This document shows, piece by piece, positions 7,263 through 16,400 of a stretch of 16,633 nucleotides of DNA (the first letter of the stretch is position 1; each line of letters starts with the position of its first letter). Made by a program: the position numbers and the translations under genes. Origin of the DNA: CAYVXE01 sp964455375 (GTDB lineage Bacteria; Zhuqueibacterota; Zhuqueibacteria; Oceanimicrobiales; Oceanimicrobiaceae); contig CAYVXE010000095.1 in NCBI GenBank assembly GCA_964455375.1, forward strand, positions 1 through 16,633, in the 5' to 3' direction. The notes beneath the pieces are model-generated. The model saw nothing but the letters and a program-made list of their open reading frames with translations, made no database searches and was not told where the DNA came from.

Positions 7263-8816
7263 TTAATCCGATCCTACATCATTTTGATTTTTTTTCAAAG
7301 CAATCAGATTGGTTTCAGCTCTGTGAATATCAGAGAGTTTTGTTTCAACGGTCTGAACCAAATGATTTACAGACGGCTCCATTTTTGTCAGAAAAAGATT
7401 TGGAAACACACCGATGACGACGATAAAAATCACAAGCGGCACAAGAACGGCTATTTCCCTTGAAGACAGATCTTTCAGCACTTTATTTTCCTCTTTGTCC
7501 AATTTTCCGAACATGACTCTTTGAAACATCATGAGCATATAGACCGCCGCCAGAATAACTCCTGATGTCGCCAGGATGGCGAATTTTTCATTGCTTAAAA
7601 ATGTACCGAGCAAAATCAGATACTCACCGATGAAACCGTTTAACCCCGGCAACCCGATGGAAGACAGGGTAATAATCATAAAAAACGTTGCGAGAATCGG
7701 CATTTTTTTGGCAAGACCACCGAAATTCGCTATTAAACGGGTATGCCTGCGTTCATAAATCATCCCGACGATGAGGAACAAACCGCCGGTGGAGAGGCCA
7801 TGATTTATCATTTGCAAAATGCCCCCTTGCAGCCCCTGGTTATTCATGGCAAAAATTCCAATCATCACAAAACCGAGATGGCTTACACTGGAGTAGGCAA
7901 CTAATTTTTTCAAGTCTGGTTGAACCATGGCTACTAACGCGCCATAGATAATTCCCACAACGCCGAGTGTAAAAATGAGCGGAGTGAATTTTTCTGCGGC
8001 ATACGGAAATAACGGCAAACAAAATCGCAGAAACCCGTAGGCACCTAATTTTAGCAAAACGCCCGCCAATATTACGCTACCGCCGGTAGGAGCTTCCACG
8101 TGGGCGTCCGGTAGCCAGGTGTGGAATGGAAAAATCGGTACTTTAATGGCGAAACTCAAACCAAATGCCAGAAACAGCCAGGTCTGGTAGCCCAACGGAA
8201 TTTGAATTTGCTGCAGCGCCTCCAAATCAAAGGTGTAATTTCCGGTGAAACCTCCATGATAAAAATAGAGTACCAGGATTGCAACCAACATCAGCAAACT
8301 GCCGACCATGGTATAAATAAAAAATTTCACTGCCGCATAAATACGTCTTTCTCCGCCCCAAATCCCGATGATAAAGTACATCGGAATCAGCATCACTTCC
8401 CAGAACACGTAAAACAGAAACAAATCCATGGACACGAACACACCGAGAATGCCGGTTTCCAATAACAACATGGAAATCATATAGCCTTTAATGCTTTTCG
8501 TGACGGCCCGCCAGGACGATAAAATCACCAATGGACTGATAAATGTTGTTAATAGCACTAGAAACAAACTAATACCATCAATGCCGACTTTGTAGTTAAT
8601 GCCAAATGCCGGTATCCAGGCATGGTTTTCCAAAAACTGCATTCCGGCTACCGGTTCGAAGTAAAAATACAGGGGCAGAGAAAACAGGAATCCAAGAATG
8701 GCTGTGGCCAGGCTGATATATTTTACGATGTCATCTTTGTCATTTTGAACAAACAACAACGCCAGACAGCCGAGCACAGGTAGAAAGGTTATAATTGTTA
8801 AAATTGGCAGATTCAT
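7263..8816 (-). CDS. nuoM: NADH-quinone oxidoreductase subunit M
   Basis: This is an antiporter-like proton channel subunit in the membrane arm of complex I, 517 residues long. Key residues are visible: Glu140 in VFWEVMLIPMY, Lys225 in FAIKVPIFPFHTWLPDAH, and Lys256 in GVLLKLGAYGF. The segment around 320-340 (SSVSHLGFVMIG, then a HGLSTGGLFL stretch) is typical of NuoM. The C-terminus carries an extra charged tail rich in Lys/Glu/Asn after the last membrane helix (from about residue 480). It lies 25 bp downstream of nuoL and 17 bp upstream of nuoN in the operon. Confidence 0.96.
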   Translation of the reverse strand: MNLPILTIITFLPVLGCLALLFVQNDKDDIVKYISLATAILGFLFSLPLYFYFEPVAGMQFLENHAWIPAFGINYKVGIDGISLFLVLLTTFISPLVILSSWRAVTKSIKGYMISMLLLETGILGVFVSMDLFLFYVFWEVMLIPMYFIIGIWGGERRIYAAVKFFIYTMVGSLLMLVAILVLYFYHGGFTGNYTFDLEALQQIQIPLGYQTWLFLAFGLSFAIKVPIFPFHTWLPDAHVEAPTGGSVILAGVLLKLGAYGFLRFCLPLFPYAAEKFTPLIFTLGVVGIIYGALVAMVQPDLKKLVAYSSVSHLGFVMIGIFAMNNQGLQGGILQMINHGLSTGGLFLIVGMIYERRHTRLIANFGGLAKKMPILATFFMIITLSSIGLPGLNGFIGEYLILLGTFLSNEKFAILATSGVILAAVYMLMMFQRVMFGKLDKEENKVLKDLSSREIAVLVPLVIFIVVIGVFPNLFLTKMEPSVNHLVQTVETKLSDIHRAETNLIALKKNQNDVGSD

Positions 8817-8841
8817 CAGAAATTAACGCGCCCTAGTCATA

Positions 8842-10758
8842 TTATTTCAGCAAAAAATAGCCGAGTAACAGCACAACGCCAAACACGATTGTAAAAGCAT
8901 AGTTCTGCACCATGCCCGTCTCTGTACGTCTGAGAAGACCGCTAAATTTCCCGGTCAACCTTGGTACAAGGTTCACAAACCCATCGATGATTTTCACATC
9001 GAACCATTTCCACAGAACATTTTCAGACAGCATTTCAACCGGTTTTACAATGACTGCATTATACAATTCATCCACATACCATTTGTTGTATAAAAACGTG
9101 TAAATACCTTTAAAACGATGCGCAGTGGAATCAGCGATAGAAGGCCGTACAATATAATAGAGATAAGCAAAACCAATTCCCATAAAAACGATTAACGTGG
9201 ATACAGTCATAAAGCTCAGTTCGATACCCACCATGTCGTGCGATCTCTCAAATAAATTGTATGTCATATAACGATTAAAAACGGGTTCTAAAAAATGCTC
9301 AAATTTTGTGAAATAATGAGGAATGCCAATATACCCTCCAATCACAGATAAAACGGCTAAGATGACTAAAGGAACAGCCATAATTTTAGGAGATTCATGT
9401 ACATGTTTTTCAACTTCCGCAGAAACTCTTGACTTCCCATAAAAAGTCATAAAAATCAGACGAAAGGAATAGAAAGCAGTGAGACCTGCAACCAGAGCGC
9501 CCACAAACCAAAGACCGAAACCTCCAAGCGGACTACTGACGGTACGCCAAAGAATTTCATCCTTGGAAAAAAATCCGGAAAACAATGGCACGCCGGAAAG
9601 GGCCATCGCGCCGACCAAGAACACTTTAAACGTAACGGGTAGTTTCTTTTTCAGACCTCCCATTTTTGTCATATCGGTTTCGCCGCTTAGAGCGTGCATT
9701 ACACTGCCGGCGCTCAGAAAAAGCAATGCTTTAAAAAAAGCATGAGTGGTCACATGAAAAATCCCTGCCCCAAACGCACCGACGCCGCAGGCTAAAAACA
9801 TGTAACCTAACTGACTGATTGTTGAATACGCCAGCACTTTTTTAATATCATTATTCACCAAAGCAATGGTTGCTGCCATAAATGCAGTGGCGGCGCCCAC
9901 AACAGCGACAACAAACATGGCTGTTGACGATTGCAAATAGAGAATATGTGTACGCGCGAGCATGTAAACTCCAGCCGTTACCATCGTTGCAGCATGAATT
10001 AAAGCAGACACCGGCGTCGGACCAGCCATCGCGTCCGGAAGCCAGACATACAAGGGTATTTGTGCTGATTTTCCCATCGCTCCTACAAATAACAACAGAC
10101 AAACTACCGTGGCCGTTCCTGCGTTTAAAACATCCGGGGCTTTACTGAAAACAGTTTCAAACTGCAAAGAGCCAAAATGCATAAAAATTAGAAACATACC
10201 GAGCAAAAAACCAAAGTCACCGATTCTGTTCACCACAAATGCTTTTCTTCCTGCATACGCAAAATCTTCATTTTCATACCAAAAACCGATAAGCAAATAG
10301 GAGCAAAGACCAACCCCCTCCCAACCCACAAACATCAGCAGAAAATTATCCGCCAAAACAAGCACTAACATAGCAAAAGTGAACAGATTTAAAAATGCAA
10401 AGTAACGAGCAATCCCACGGTCGCCATGCATATACCCAATGGAATAAATATGGATTAACGTACCCACACCGGTAACAACCAACAGCATAATCATCGAAAG
10501 CGGATCAAGCATAAAATTGATATCAATTTTAAAGTTACCAGCTTGAATCCAGGTATAAATCGTCTGAGTAATAAATCTATTCTCTCCCTGGAGATGAATA
10601 AACTGAAAAAACAGGACAGAGGTTATTGCAAAGGATAAACCGATCGTACCACACGCAACTGCTGCGACCTGTTTCTCATTGAAGCGATACCCCAACAAGC
10701 CATTCAACAAGAAACCCACGAGTGGTAATAATGGCACGACCCAGATATACTCGAACAT
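8842..10758 (-). CDS. nuoL: NADH-quinone oxidoreductase subunit L
   Basis: This is the distal antiporter-like subunit of complex I, 638 residues, slightly longer than the roughly 610 of E. coli NuoL. Motifs are Glu147 in VGWEGVGLCSYLLIGFW, Lys230 in GAMGKSAQIPLYVWLPDAM, and His255 in SALIHAATMVTAGVYMLAR. All are expected for proton transfer. The C-terminal part (about 500-638) fits the long lateral amphipathic helix and final anchoring helix that run along the membrane arm. It starts 60 bp after nuoK, the largest gap within the complex I gene series here. That gap is AT-rich and shows no clear signal. Confidence 0.97.
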   Translation of the reverse strand: MFEYIWVVPLLPLVGFLLNGLLGYRFNEKQVAAVACGTIGLSFAITSVLFFQFIHLQGENRFITQTIYTWIQAGNFKIDINFMLDPLSMIMLLVVTGVGTLIHIYSIGYMHGDRGIARYFAFLNLFTFAMLVLVLADNFLLMFVGWEGVGLCSYLLIGFWYENEDFAYAGRKAFVVNRIGDFGFLLGMFLIFMHFGSLQFETVFSKAPDVLNAGTATVVCLLLFVGAMGKSAQIPLYVWLPDAMAGPTPVSALIHAATMVTAGVYMLARTHILYLQSSTAMFVVAVVGAATAFMAATIALVNNDIKKVLAYSTISQLGYMFLACGVGAFGAGIFHVTTHAFFKALLFLSAGSVMHALSGETDMTKMGGLKKKLPVTFKVFLVGAMALSGVPLFSGFFSKDEILWRTVSSPLGGFGLWFVGALVAGLTAFYSFRLIFMTFYGKSRVSAEVEKHVHESPKIMAVPLVILAVLSVIGGYIGIPHYFTKFEHFLEPVFNRYMTYNLFERSHDMVGIELSFMTVSTLIVFMGIGFAYLYYIVRPSIADSTAHRFKGIYTFLYNKWYVDELYNAVIVKPVEMLSENVLWKWFDVKIIDGFVNLVPRLTGKFSGLLRRTETGMVQNYAFTIVFGVVLLLGYFLLK

Positions 10759-10818
10759 ACCGAAACTATTTGTTTATGAATTAAATTGAAATATAGAAAT
10801 TACAGCCGGTTAAAGAAG

Positions 10819-11127
10819 TTACCATTTCATGACATTTATTTCATCGACATAAACCGTTTCTTTTTGTCTGAAAATAGCAACAATTAACGCGAGTCCGACC
10901 GCAACTTCTGCTGCGGCAACCACCATAACAAAAAATACAAATACCTGCCCGTCAAGAGTTCTTAACTGTCCGGCAAAAGCAACGAATGTTAAATTGACCG
11001 CATTCAACATGAGTTCTACGGACATAAATATCACGATAGCGTTGCGTCTTGTGAGAACGCCCACAACACCTATTGTAAACAAAACCCCGCTTACGATCAA
11101 ATAATGATATACAGAAATTACATTCAT
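10819..11127 (-). CDS. nuoK: NADH-quinone oxidoreductase subunit K
   Basis: This is a small three-helix membrane subunit of complex I (102 residues, normal size) at the junction between the hydrophilic arm connection and the antiporter-like subunits. The two conserved intramembrane glutamates are visible: Glu38 in MSVELMLNAVNL and Glu74 in VAAAEVAVGLALIVA. The start ATG overlaps the stop of nuoJ by 4 bp (ATGA), indicating translational coupling. Confidence 0.96.
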   Translation of the reverse strand: MNVISVYHYLIVSGVLFTIGVVGVLTRRNAIVIFMSVELMLNAVNLTFVAFAGQLRTLDGQVFVFFVMVVAAAEVAVGLALIVAIFRQKETVYVDEINVMKW

Positions 11128-11627
11128 GATTTCAGTTTTTGTTTTGCTAAAAGAACAGAGCCAATTATAGCAGAAAGCAATAACACAGACGTTACTTCAA
11201 AAGGAAACAAATATTTTGTAAAAAGCAACTCACCAATTGCTTTCGTACTGCCAACTTTTACCATAGCGGTACTCTCCACACCATTGTGAAAGCCGGAAAA
11301 CAGAAAAATTCCAAGTTGAACCACCAAAACCAGTGCGAGCAAAATACCGAGGAACGGAAGCAACAATCCCTTTTTTTTCTCCGTCTCATCTTTCCTGAAA
11401 TCGATCAACATGATGACAAATAAAAACAAAACCATCACTGCACCGGCATAAACGACAATATGTACCGCGGCGATGAAAGGTGCATTCAACAACACATAAA
11501 AACCGGCGATAGAAAACATGGTAAGAATTAAAAATAACGCTGAATAAACCGGGTTTTTATGCGAAATCATTATAATGGCAGACACGACTGCCACTGCTGC
11601 AAACAAGTAAAATAAAAATAAAAACAT
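11124..11627 (-). CDS. nuoJ: NADH-quinone oxidoreductase subunit J
   Basis: This is a five-helix membrane subunit of complex I, 167 residues. The family hallmark around TM3 is visible: AAVHIVVYAGAVMVLFLFVIML (split here as AAVHIVVYAG and AVMVLFLFVIML), with Tyr60 in the pi-bulge region. The ATG follows immediately after the TAA of the antiporter gene with no base between, and no Shine-Dalgarno is seen. Translation probably depends on ribosomes terminating on the antiporter. The gene that normally precedes it (nuoI) is absent here. Confidence 0.95.
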   Translation of the reverse strand: MFLFLFYLFAAVAVVSAIIMISHKNPVYSALFLILTMFSIAGFYVLLNAPFIAAVHIVVYAGAVMVLFLFVIMLIDFRKDETEKKKGLLLPFLGILLALVLVVQLGIFLFSGFHNGVESTAMVKVGSTKAIGELLFTKYLFPFEVTSVLLLSAIIGSVLLAKQKLKS

Positions 11628-13142
11628 TTAAAAAAATACAAAGGTTACTAAAATAAACAATGGTACTAACAATAAAAGTGAATATCCCATGTAACCAAAG
11701 AAACTTGGCATTTTAATATCTGACTGTTCAGCAATACTTTTGACCATGAAATTTGGTGCATTGCCAATGTAAGACATGGCGCCAAAAAATACTGCGCCGG
11801 TACTGATGGCTCTTAAATATTCACTACCGTCAGCCATTAGCCATTGCACCGTTTGACCGAATTTACCGAGTGCCGTATTGAAAAACACAAGATACGTGGG
11901 GGCATTATCCAGAAAACTGGACAGAGAACCGGTCATCCAAAAATAGTCCGCTGGTTTATCGACAAAATCGATAACAAACTTCAGGTGTCCGTGTTCACCA
12001 GCTTTCAACATAAGGATTGCCGGGATGATCGTAATAAAAATTCCTGCAAATAATTTCGCTACTTCGATAATTGGAAACCAATCAAAATCATTTTCTTCCC
12101 GATATTCCCATGGCGTCAACTTCAATGAAAGTAAACCCATGCAAACTAAAAAGACATCACGAACGATATTTTCCCAGACCAGATCAACTCCCAGGACATG
12201 AACATCTCCCAGATGCACCTTGCCGCTGAAAAGCACACCGCCGATAATCCCCAGAAGAAACAAAATATTAAACAAACCCTTGATTTCCATTCGGTAAGTC
12301 TTTAGCTGCTTTTTGTGGGTCACCAAATTTTCAATTTCTACAACCTCTTCCAATTCAACATCATCCGGAATGCCATCATCAATTAATCCAAAATGGGTAT
12401 CTTTCAGGTGCATCTTTTTATGCCACCCTTCTTTACGAAACATATAGGTATCAAAAAGAAAAAAGGTCAGCAGTAACAGGCCTGAAACTAAAGCCATTTC
12501 GGAAAAAATATTAAACGTCCAGAAAAATTCAACACCATGTAAGAATCCAAGAAATAGTGGCGGGTCACCTAAGGGCGTTAACGAGCCGCCAATATTGGCA
12601 ATGAGAAAAATAAAAAATACGATCAAATGTATTTTCGACTTCCGGTATTTATTCATTTTGATGTAGGGTCGAATCATGACCATCGCAGCGCCGGTTGTAC
12701 CAATCCAGGAGGCTAAAGCCGTTCCGATTAACAACATCACTAAATTGTTAATCGGCAGCCCTACGGGGGCGCCTTCCACCAGGATACCACCGGCTACTGT
12801 AAACAGCGCCCATAACAAAATAATAAATGGAATGAACTCCAGAAAATAGACATGTAGAATTTCATGAATAGCTTCACTACGATAATTCAGGTAAAACGGA
12901 ATAGCGAAGAGAAGTGCCCAGAATGCGGAAACTTTACCATACTGGTGGTGCCAAAATTTTTCCGCAGCCAGGGGCAAAATTGCAATTGAGAGTAAAATGC
13001 CAACAAACGGAATCACACTCCAAATAGGAAGACTGGCTCCGAGATCACCAGCCTCACTACCACCTTCCATTCCAAAAACCAAACCCGAAAAACAAAGTAT
13101 CACGACAATTATCAAAAGAGCGACGATTAAGAGCTTTCGCAT
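11628..13142 (-). CDS. NhaD-type Na+/H+ antiporter (ion transporter superfamily)
   Basis: This is a 504-residue polytopic membrane protein, predicted to exchange Na+ for H+ across the inner membrane. Residues 5-24 are a signal-like hydrophobic segment ending in LVFG, followed by a short polar stretch and then about 11-12 further hydrophobic segments. Conserved motifs are GTTGAAMVMIRP (148-159), NIGGSLTPLGDPPLFLGF (183-200), SLSSFLDNAPTYLVFF (406-421) and SYIGNAPNFMVKSIAEQ (457-473). The pair of Asn/Pro-rich re-entrant-like motifs in the two halves fits the NhaD/citrate-transporter fold. An acidic loop (about 254-272) lies between the halves. AAGGA lies 5 bases before the ATG. It is the first gene of the nuoJ-N operon. 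The exact ion specificity is inferred from family resemblance. Confidence 0.85.
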   Translation of the reverse strand: MRKLLIVALLIIVVILCFSGLVFGMEGGSEAGDLGASLPIWSVIPFVGILLSIAILPLAAEKFWHHQYGKVSAFWALLFAIPFYLNYRSEAIHEILHVYFLEFIPFIILLWALFTVAGGILVEGAPVGLPINNLVMLLIGTALASWIGTTGAAMVMIRPYIKMNKYRKSKIHLIVFFIFLIANIGGSLTPLGDPPLFLGFLHGVEFFWTFNIFSEMALVSGLLLLTFFLFDTYMFRKEGWHKKMHLKDTHFGLIDDGIPDDVELEEVVEIENLVTHKKQLKTYRMEIKGLFNILFLLGIIGGVLFSGKVHLGDVHVLGVDLVWENIVRDVFLVCMGLLSLKLTPWEYREENDFDWFPIIEVAKLFAGIFITIIPAILMLKAGEHGHLKFVIDFVDKPADYFWMTGSLSSFLDNAPTYLVFFNTALGKFGQTVQWLMADGSEYLRAISTGAVFFGAMSYIGNAPNFMVKSIAEQSDIKMPSFFGYMGYSLLLLVPLFILVTFVFF

Positions 13143-13147
13143 ACCAG

Positions 13148-13152
13148 TCCTT
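13148..13152 (-). promoter_or_regulatory. Ribosome binding site of the antiporter gene
   Basis: AAGGA on the minus strand lies 5 bases before the ATG at 13142. The following nuo genes have much weaker sites, so this is probably the main ribosome entry point for at least the antiporter-nuoJ-nuoK stretch. Confidence 0.6.
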
Positions 13153-13251
13153 ATGTATTATTGAGAAAAAACCAATTTGAGCGCGGAAAAAACTGTCAAA
13201 ATCGCAACCTTGCGCTTACTGTTTCTTTAAAATCGGATGGCAAACGAAATT

Positions 13252-13279
13252 ATTTAAATATATTTCAGATAAAAGTCAA
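13252..13279 (-). promoter_or_regulatory. Possible promoter of the antiporter-nuoJKLMN operon
   Basis: TTGACT (13279-13274) and TTAAAT (13257-13252), 16 bp apart on the minus strand, form a sigma-70-like pair in a very AT-rich stretch. They predict a leader of about 100 nt. The -10 match is only 4 of 6, so this is tentative. Confidence 0.35.
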
Positions 13280-13363
13280 GTGAATTGGGGAGATTTTTGC
13301 GGTAAACTCTTCTAAAATGAAAAATATCTTTTAAAGCATTAACCGGTAACGCTTCTTCCGACA

Positions 13364-13389
13364 TGTCATTTCGATCCGGCAGCCACCGG
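13364..13389. repeat. Interspersed palindromic repeat element, copy 2 (partial, inverted relative to copy 1)
   Basis: Read on the minus strand, a CCGG-bounded hairpin with a 6-base loop (13389-13376) is followed by ATCGAAATGACA. This matches the right half of the element at 3143-3178 (GTCGAAATGACA after a CCGG-bounded hairpin). The other half (GATTTCTCC) is missing or diverged. Confidence 0.5.
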
Positions 13390-13445
13390 TTTTGAAATAT
13401 AAGATTTTTACAGAAGTGACACCGATTTCATGTTTTGGGGAATCA

Positions 13446-16400
13446 CTATTTAAGTAGAGTCATCTTCCGGGTTGTCTTCCAGCTTCCAGCACTAATCCTG
13501 TAAAGATAAATCCCTGAAGCAACAACGATTTCATTATCATTTTTTGCATCCCAGGCAATCTTATGCTGACCAGCCTGCATTTCTTCATCTAACAATGTAC
13601 GGACCAATTCCCCTCTCAAATTAAAGATTTGAATTTTCACTCTGGATTTCTGAGGTAAATTATATTTAATTTGTGTCTCGAGATTAAAGGGGTTCGGATA
13701 ATTCTGAAAAAGGGTGAAATCGGATGGAATCTCAGTCTTTTGAGAACGATCCTCTAATTCGGTAGCAATAGCTTGCTTTGCCCGAGATACAAAGATAGCT
13801 TTTTCGATGCGAACGTCAGCTTTACCATCATAATGCGACGCCAATTTCGTTTTGAATGCAATCAGAATTTTGGGCAGCATTTCGGCCTGTTTTTCTTTTA
13901 AATAATAACCGACCACTGTCAAATGATTGTTTGACGTATTTGTATGAATTTGCATCCCCGTAAAATTATCGAAGATTAGCGGATGTTGTATCTGAAATTT
14001 CGTATTATCGAACGTCAATTCTAACTGAAATGCCCGGACAGGGACATTGCTCGTCGCCGCTAATTGAAGCAAGGCATCCCCTGAATCAGTCAAAACAATC
14101 TGTGGGGACAGGACTTTTACAGACGCATCTGACGTTTCAGCTTCCAACAATGATTTGGAATATTTTACAATCCTTTGATTCTGATTCATATCAAGTGCAT
14201 ATAACAAGTCAATAATACCCAAACCATCATCATGATTCAAGTCACCAGTTGAAAAAATTTCATTCTTCTTGTCCACACGACCCAACACAGCTTCTTTGAT
14301 TTTATTGAAAGTCGGGACATTTTTGTGAGCTTTTGTTTTATTGATAGTAAATTCGGTTTGCGATTTATCTGCGATATTAGAATTCAATACATCCGACACT
14401 TTTACAACGTATTTGGCAGATTCAAGGTGTTCATCAGCAGATAGCCTCCACACAAATTTTCCATCATTTTTAATATTGCTGGCCAATCTATTCCACGTGG
14501 AACCATTATCTTTGGAATAACTCACATTGACCCGGTCGATCCGCCCTGAAGACTTCCAACTGATAACATGGCTGCTTTCAACATCCCAGTTTTCACCAGC
14601 GGATGGAGAACTCAGAACAAGTGATGCAGGACCAGCGGCAGCATTCACAACGAAATCGGATGTTGAGAAGGCTGTTCCGAAAAGATTTGTGACACTAATC
14701 GGCCCTGAGGTTGCCCCGGCAGGTACGATTGCACGTATTTGATTGTCAGAATCAAGCGTCACATTCTGGGCAATTGCACCATTAAACCCAACGGTCAGAT
14801 TCTGCACATCGTTAAGAACGTTCACGATTGCATCAAACCAAACATTGGCCATAACCGAATATCCTGTATCATTGGGATGAATATCGTTATCAACGGGGAA
14901 ATAATCCGTCGCCCAATTTGAATTGGATACGAATGCTTCATTAATCCCAGCGTAGTAGATATTATCTCCAGCCAAGGCTCTTTCTGTGACAAGATTGGCT
15001 ATTCGTTGGTTCAAATCATCCGTTATACTGTTAAAGCCGTCTCTGCGTGGCACAATGCTGGCCAAAATCACCACAATATTCGGATCAAAATTCTTAATGA
15101 CATCCAAATCCTGACCGATTTCAGTGATGGTACTTACGTTAGTCTGTCCGGAAGAAATATCATTGGTACCGATATGGAAAAGAACCATCTCCGGCGGATT
15201 TAAATTTAGCCACGTATCCAGTTCAGCTAAAACTTCATCCGCCCAGTAGCCATTATGACCTTCATGGTCATTATCGAAGCCGACACCTGTAGCCTGCGAC
15301 CCAACAAAATCATACGCGATGCCATCGGTATCCAACAGTGCAGCCAAATCATTCCGATAACCGGCATCGTCCGTAGAACCGGTCACACCTTTTGTAATCG
15401 AATCTCCCAACGGCATGATGCGAATAGCGCCTGAGCCGGCAAAATTTCCAGCACCGGTTGCAGAAAAGTTTGCACCGGTGAGAGTCACTTCCGTGCCAAC
15501 GCCACCGCTGGCCGGAGAAAAAGTTGAAATGATAGGTATTATCACCGTACCATTTACAGGCTGAAAATCAATGTAGTCTACACGAACAAACTCTCCACCA
15601 TTTCTTTTGCCTTCTATTGTGATTTGAGTATTTGCATCCATTGATAGACTATTCGCCACAGTCTTAGAGGTCAATGAATCTGTATCCAAATCGAGCATCC
15701 ATGAATTTATAACGCTTCCTCCAATTGATACTGATAAGTCTGACTGGCCGTCACTTTCATCGACGTATCGGATCAAAACATCATAGACACCAGATGGCCC
15801 GGGGAATATTTGTGTTGCAGTCCCAACTTTCGTAGATAGTTTTATCCGCATAGAACCAGAAAAACTAGTATCTGCTGGCTCCAAAACATAACCATCGAGA
15901 AACATATTTTCTGCTTCTATATGTATAACAGGCTGCTTTTCCCCTTCCACGATAAAGTCAACCGAGCTTATTCCTTGGCCAAAGGCCGTGGTTACACTTA
16001 TTAAACCTGAAGTCACATTCTCCGGTACTATGGTCTCTATCAGCGTATCAGAAACCACCGTAAAATTAGCCACAGGAACTCCATTAAAAGTCACTCCCGT
16101 CGCCCCGGTAAAATTATTTCCTGATATGTCCACAACTGTACCGGAAATGCCGCTCAGAGGAGTAAATGAGCGTATCACCGGAAACGTCGTCTGAAATGTT
16201 GCGGTTACCGATTTATCCGAATCCATTGTCATGGTCATCGAACTGTCCAAACCTGTCAGATCTCCACTCCAACCACTAAACTCCCAATCAATAGACGGTA
16301 TGGCCTTTAACGTCACTTGCGTGCCTTCGTTGTAAACCCCTCCCACCGGGTCTAAAGTAACACTGCCTGAACCAACCGTATTAACCGTGATAGAAAATTG

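Larger units (their letters stand above)
13143..13445. other. 303-bp intergenic region between the esterase gene and the nuo operon
   Basis: No gene is seen here. On the minus strand it holds the ends of two transcription units: the 3' side of the esterase gene (from 13445) and the operon leader (to 13143). Contents supported by sequence are the ribosome binding site at 13148-13152, the possible promoter at 13252-13279, and the palindromic repeat copy at 13364-13389. No strong hairpin plus U-tract terminator was found after the esterase stop. A weak AGTGA/TCACT pairing at its 3' edge is not convincing. Confidence 0.6.

Noticed and set aside
5794..13142. Mrp-type multisubunit Na+/H+ antiporter instead of complex I
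   Set aside because: NuoL/M/N and NuoK are related to Mrp subunits, but the order J-K-L-M-N, a clear NuoJ, and the absence of MrpB/E/F/G-like small subunits fit complex I.
13194..13199. Perfect TTGACA (minus strand) as the -35 of the nuo operon
   Set aside because: No acceptable -10 lies 16-18 bp downstream. The pair at 13252-13279 is more plausible.
13740..13800. Second T9SS-like or proteolytic-cleavage signal before the sorting domain
   Set aside because: The segment is a charged linker (Glu/Asp/Arg/Lys/Ser/Thr-rich) with no recognisable motif.
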